This document shows, one piece after another, positions 60,701 to 64,000 of a DNA stretch of 64,000 nucleotides (positions are counted from its first letter, which is position 1; the number at the start of each line of letters is the position of its first letter). The stretch spans positions 930,001 to 994,000 of the forward strand of contig JADNRZ010000004.1 in assembly GCA_015501605.1 (NCBI GenBank), read 5' to 3'. Below the pieces are notes generated by a model that was given only the letters and a program-made list of their open reading frames with translations, had not been told where the DNA came from and did no database searches. Position numbers and translations under genes: made by a program. This DNA is from Panaeolus papilionaceus. Lineage: Eukaryota; Basidiomycota; Agaricomycetes; Agaricales.

Positions 60701-62372
60701 ATGGCTTTACCTCCCTCGACTGCTAACTGGCATTGGAAGAATAAGAACATCACTCGCTGGGGAACAGAATGGTTTGAGCGAGAACTTACAACTTTATCTG
60801 TCACTGGCGACAAGGAGGGCGAAGTCGCTTCCATCTCTTCCGTCACGGAAGTAGATGGAGACATTGAGCTTGGTCAGAGAAAGTCAAAGTAAGTAACCTT
60901 ATATCCATGTTTAAAACGTACTCTTGTGCGGGGAGTCGTGTCCTGTTTGAGGAACCGCTGTACACCCTGTTGCCCCTAGGTTCAGCCACGTATTTCTGTA
61001 TTTCACGAACATTGACGCGAATCGGTCTATCTTTTCAGGTTGATTACGATCTTCGATTGCAAGCTTGTCTTGAAATGGCAGGGAACTACGAGCGACGGCA
61101 CGGAGGTTCGAGGCAATTTGACCATTCCGGAGGTGTCTCATGAAATCATCTGCGATGGTCTGTCAGATTTCGTCGTAAGTCTTAAGCTTTTGTTCATTTC
61201 TCCCTGCAATATCAACATTTTGGGATAACGTGTAGCTGACTTGAACCTCGTGCAGTACAACTGGTCACTGACAACTGCAGCGTCGCCTGAAGTGAATGCT
61301 GTCTTCGACTTGGCCAGAAAGCGTCTTCCTGCAGCCATTGAAACAAAACTCGCCACGTTCCCGAGTGCAATCATTGAGAATCATGGAAAGGATCTCACTG
61401 TGAGCGCGGATCCCAGCCGTACAGGTACCCCAGCACCTGCAGCATCGACCCCGTCGTCTTCAGTGTCCCAAAACGCCCAGAAGGTTACACCATCAGCAGC
61501 GACCGCAAAGCTAGATGCTCCCAAGGGTCTGAATGTTACGACTATCAATGTCGAGGCTGATTTCCAGGCATCAGCCGATGATCTCTTCAGCTTGCTCACT
61601 GATGAGAAACGTATTCCAGCCTGGACTAGGGCTCCAGCGAAGGTCCGTGCTGTTCACATATCTCAATTCCGTATTACTGATGTTCGTATTACAAAGTCTA
61701 ACCCTACTGCCGGTTTCGAATACTCCCTCTTTGGTGGAGGTGTCAGAGGAAAATACATCTCGCTTAAACTAGGTAAAGAGATCACACAGACATGGGCGCT
61801 TCAAAGCCCAACGTGGCCATCAGGTAATGTCTCCGTGCAGTTGTTGTAAAAGGGGGTATTGACCATTTCTTGGTTCAGGCCACGAGGCGACTCTTACAAC
61901 CACTCTTGACCAGTCTACCGACTCGACGAAAGTCAAGTTCTCTTTGGCCGGTGTTCCTCTCGGCATGGAAGAAGAGCTCAAAAGGAACATCGAAGGATAC
62001 TAGTAAGGCAGTCTTCTTAGAACCTTTGATTCGGTATTCTCATTACATTTTGATTAGTGTTCACGGATTCAAGTCGATTGGGTACGTTTGCCTCATCCCA
62101 ACCACCCCTGTCTACTCTTCATCGTACATTCAACAAAAATCCGCTCGAGTCAAACAAAAGCGCGATGTAGCTTCATCTTCATCATTATCCTCATATTTAC
62201 CAGCCATAGGAATCGCCACCTTGGTATTGGTTGCTGCTTTTGCTGTACCATATTTTTCTTCTGCTCCTTCTGCTTTTTCTGCCTCATCGTCCAAGTAATC
62301 GTTATGGGAGTAAATTATGCTAAATTATACCCTTTTTCCTATTTCTCATCTAGGTTGGGAACTGAATTATAA
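60701..62372 (+). CDS. AHA1: Hsp90 co-chaperone Aha1 (activator of Hsp90 ATPase)
   Basis: Stimulates the Hsp90 ATPase cycle. The N-terminal domain binds the Hsp90 middle domain: STANWHWKNKNITRWGTEWF, FDCKLVLKWQG, GNLTIPEVSHE and ALARKR-like FDLARKRLPAAIETK. A Ser/Thr/Pro/Ala linker follows, then the AHSA1/SRPBCC domain: TINVEADFQASADDLFSLLT, RIPAWTRAPA, FSLFGGGVRGKY-like FEYSLFGGGVRGKY and WALQSPTWPSGHEA. Exon 1 ends at 60889. The final part is ambiguous: VHGFKSIG either splices (donor 62082, acceptor 62353, a 272-nt intron) to LGTEL-stop, the family's usual F/IGxGxxL end, or reads through to a stop at 62296-62298. The read-through form adds about 70 residues with a membrane span. I give the family-typical end here. 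Confidence 0.9.
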
Positions 62373-63209
62373 ACCAAAAAAAAATTCCCGGCCGTGATCT
62401 TCCTTTTGCTGTCCTCAAAGTTCTTCGTGTTGTTCTTGGGAATCCCTGGACCTCTCTTCGTCGGTCGCTGTTTCGCACACTTGTCGGGACGAATGTTCGC
62501 ACGAATAGGTCGTGGGGAGTGGTGGTATTTTGGGAAGAGGTGGTGGAATGCGCAACAAACGAGATGTATTTATTTCATTATGAAGTGGAAGAGTGGGATA
62601 TGAAGGACTAGAAGAAAGTAAATAGTGTAATTTAGAACAGAGGGTGCTGATAGCATGGAATTCATAAACCACAATGTAACAAACTTTTGCATATTCATAC
62701 TCACAAATAAATTTTCGCGACAAAAGATATATGTTAAAAAATACTATCCACGTCGACGTGAATAAAAATTTATGGTACTTACTATGAGGTAGCAAGTAAA
62801 ACTTAACTAGAACTTAGTAGAAAATGAGCAAGTGAAATGGAAATTGAGCCACATTGTGTTTGTATTTGCTTGTCAGTCAACCCTAAGCCAAATTTATGCT
62901 CGTCGTTCGAAACTGAAAAAGTCGTGTCGTTTCGCCTCCTTTGCGACTCGCCCAACCCCATTTCGTCCTTCTCTCTCCTTTGCTCATCGTTCAAACCCGC
63001 TATGTAAGCCATTTTCACTGGTACTATGCCCATACACTTTTTGTCAATATGTGGGCTCAGCTAAATGCTGCTTGCCAACCAGGCTGTCTGCCACGAAACG
63101 CGCGTTGCTCTATATTATTTGCGCTTCATAATTCACACAAGTCCGTTTACTAACCTCTACTTTCTCTACCTTTTACTCGCACAGCAATACCTCGAATATC
63201 TTGCTTAAC
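62373..63209. other. Intergenic between AHA1 and septin gene
   Basis: About 835 nt holding the AHA1 3' UTR and septin promoter, both on the plus strand. It has pyrimidine-rich patches near 62940-63000 and 63150-63200. No further gene seen. Confidence 0.55.
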
Positions 63210-64000
63210 ATGTCTGAAGAAATTCGCGCCCAATCCTATGTTGGTTTCGACAGCATCACCCAGCAAATCGAGCACAAACTTTTGAAGCGGGGTTTCCAAT
63301 TTAATGTCATCGTCGTCGGTACGTGCCCCCTTTGTGTGGTTGTAGATGGGAAGTACTGTAGAGCAGAACTGGGCGTATTGCTGTTGTTTTACAGCAAACA
63401 GGGGCTCTCGTGGCTCTCCTTTGCCTTTTGTCAACATAATTGCTCCCCTCCGCGACTGCCCAATATAATAAACTCACGATGTTTCTGCTCTAGGTCCTAC
63501 TGGTCTCGGAAAATCAACTCTCATCAACACCATTTTCGCCTCCCATCTTATTGACTCAAAGGGACGCTTTGCATCAGATGAGCCTGTAAGGCAGACCACT
63601 GAGATTCAGGCTGTCTCCCATGGTATGTAAAAATATTTCCTTATAATTTGTTTCAACGCTTTTCTCTCCTACAAAAAAACGGCACCAATTTATTTGAGAC
63701 CGCAACCTTGATTTCCTGTGACAAAAGCGAATGTACCATTGACACCCATTTCCTAGTTATTGTCGAGAACGGCGTCAAGCTGCGCCTCAACATCGTCGAC
63801 ACCCCTGGATATGGTGACCAAATCAACAACGAAGGTTGCTGGGACCCCATCATTCGATACATCAAAGATCAGCACAGTGCCTACCTTCGCAAGGAGTTGA
63901 CTGCCATGCGAGACCGTTACATCCAGGATACCCGTATCCATTGCTGTTTGTACTTCATCAGCCCTACTGGTCACTCTTTGAGGCCCATCGACGTTATTGT
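63210..64000 (+). CDS. CDC10: Septin, Cdc10-like (partial, 3' end beyond window)
   Basis: Filament-forming GTPase of the septin ring at the bud neck/septum. Exons 63210-63318, 63494-63622 and 63757-64000 onward. MSEEIRAQSYVGFDSITQQI then EHKLLKRGFQFNVIVV opens as in Cdc10, with no long N-terminal extension. G1 is GPTGLGKSTLINTIF, formed across the first intron; G3 is DTPGYGD; the septin hallmark YIKDQHSAYLRKEL follows, then QDTRIHCCLYFISPTGHSLR. The first two introns are 175 and 134 nt, clearly longer than the 50-60 nt usual here. The in-frame codon upstream (TTG at 63201) is not used; ATG at 63210 is. Cdc10 versus another septin class is judged from the N-terminus only. Confidence 0.9.

Noticed and set aside
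58231..64000. Terpene biosynthetic gene cluster
   Set aside because: Only the synthase is present. Adjacent genes are a TMEM69-like protein, Aha1 and a septin, none of which is a tailoring enzyme or cluster regulator.

Overview
The window is nuclear DNA of a filamentous basidiomycete, most likely a mushroom-forming agaricomycete. Coding regions are broken by many short introns of about 50-60 nt with GT(A/G)NGT donors and CAG/TAG acceptors. Genes lie on both strands with short gaps. The gene set is fungal: alpha-1,3-glucan synthase, Ste11 MAPKKK, a WOPR (Gti1/Pac2) regulator, a fused tryptophan synthase, a basidiomycete-type sesquiterpene synthase, a septin, and an L-asparaginase with ankyrin repeats. 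I found no transposon, virus, CRISPR array or rRNA. I read 24 protein genes (two cut by the window edges), two degenerate gene copies and one tRNA.

Layout. 1-9.3 kb: aspartate aminotransferase (5' part), an AN1 zinc-finger protein, an Sso1-type syntaxin, a broken F-box gene, an HTD2-like mitochondrial dehydratase and a PRCC-like protein. 9.7-23.3 kb: alpha-1,3-glucan synthase (about 8 kb, minus strand) and the STE11 MAPKKK (plus strand), diverging from a 0.6 kb AT-rich promoter that holds a nested inverted repeat. 24-29 kb: a ToxD-like oxidoreductase, a cyclic nucleotide phosphodiesterase, a DUF1776 protein and tRNA-Ser(AGA). 29.6-46.7 kb: the Csm1/Pcs1 kinetochore protein, asparaginase, tryptophan synthase, eIF2B-beta, the mitochondrial GTPase Guf1, splicing factor Cwf18, a WOPR regulator and Elongin A. 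47.5-52.8 kb: a decayed WD40 copy followed by an intact WDR26/Gid7 gene. 54.5-64 kb: a single-pass membrane protein, a TMEM69-like protein, a sesquiterpene synthase, the Hsp90 co-chaperone Aha1 and the start of a Cdc10-like septin.

Most genes are housekeeping and unrelated to their neighbours. Possible functional neighbourhoods are AGS1/STE11 (cell wall and MAPK signalling sharing one promoter region) and asparaginase/tryptophan synthase/eIF2B-beta (amino-acid metabolism next to the eIF2B node of general amino-acid control). The sesquiterpene synthase has no P450 or other tailoring enzyme within the window.

The observations I would check first are: two mutually exclusive C-termini for Aha1, one a tail anchor and one the family-typical soluble end; a 470-nt intron in STE11 with an in-frame ATG just before the kinase domain; the decayed WD40 copy beside WDR26; and several tiny coding exons (4, 8, 22, 23 and 37 nt) that simple gene callers will miss. 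No wholly new system could be established from sequence alone.
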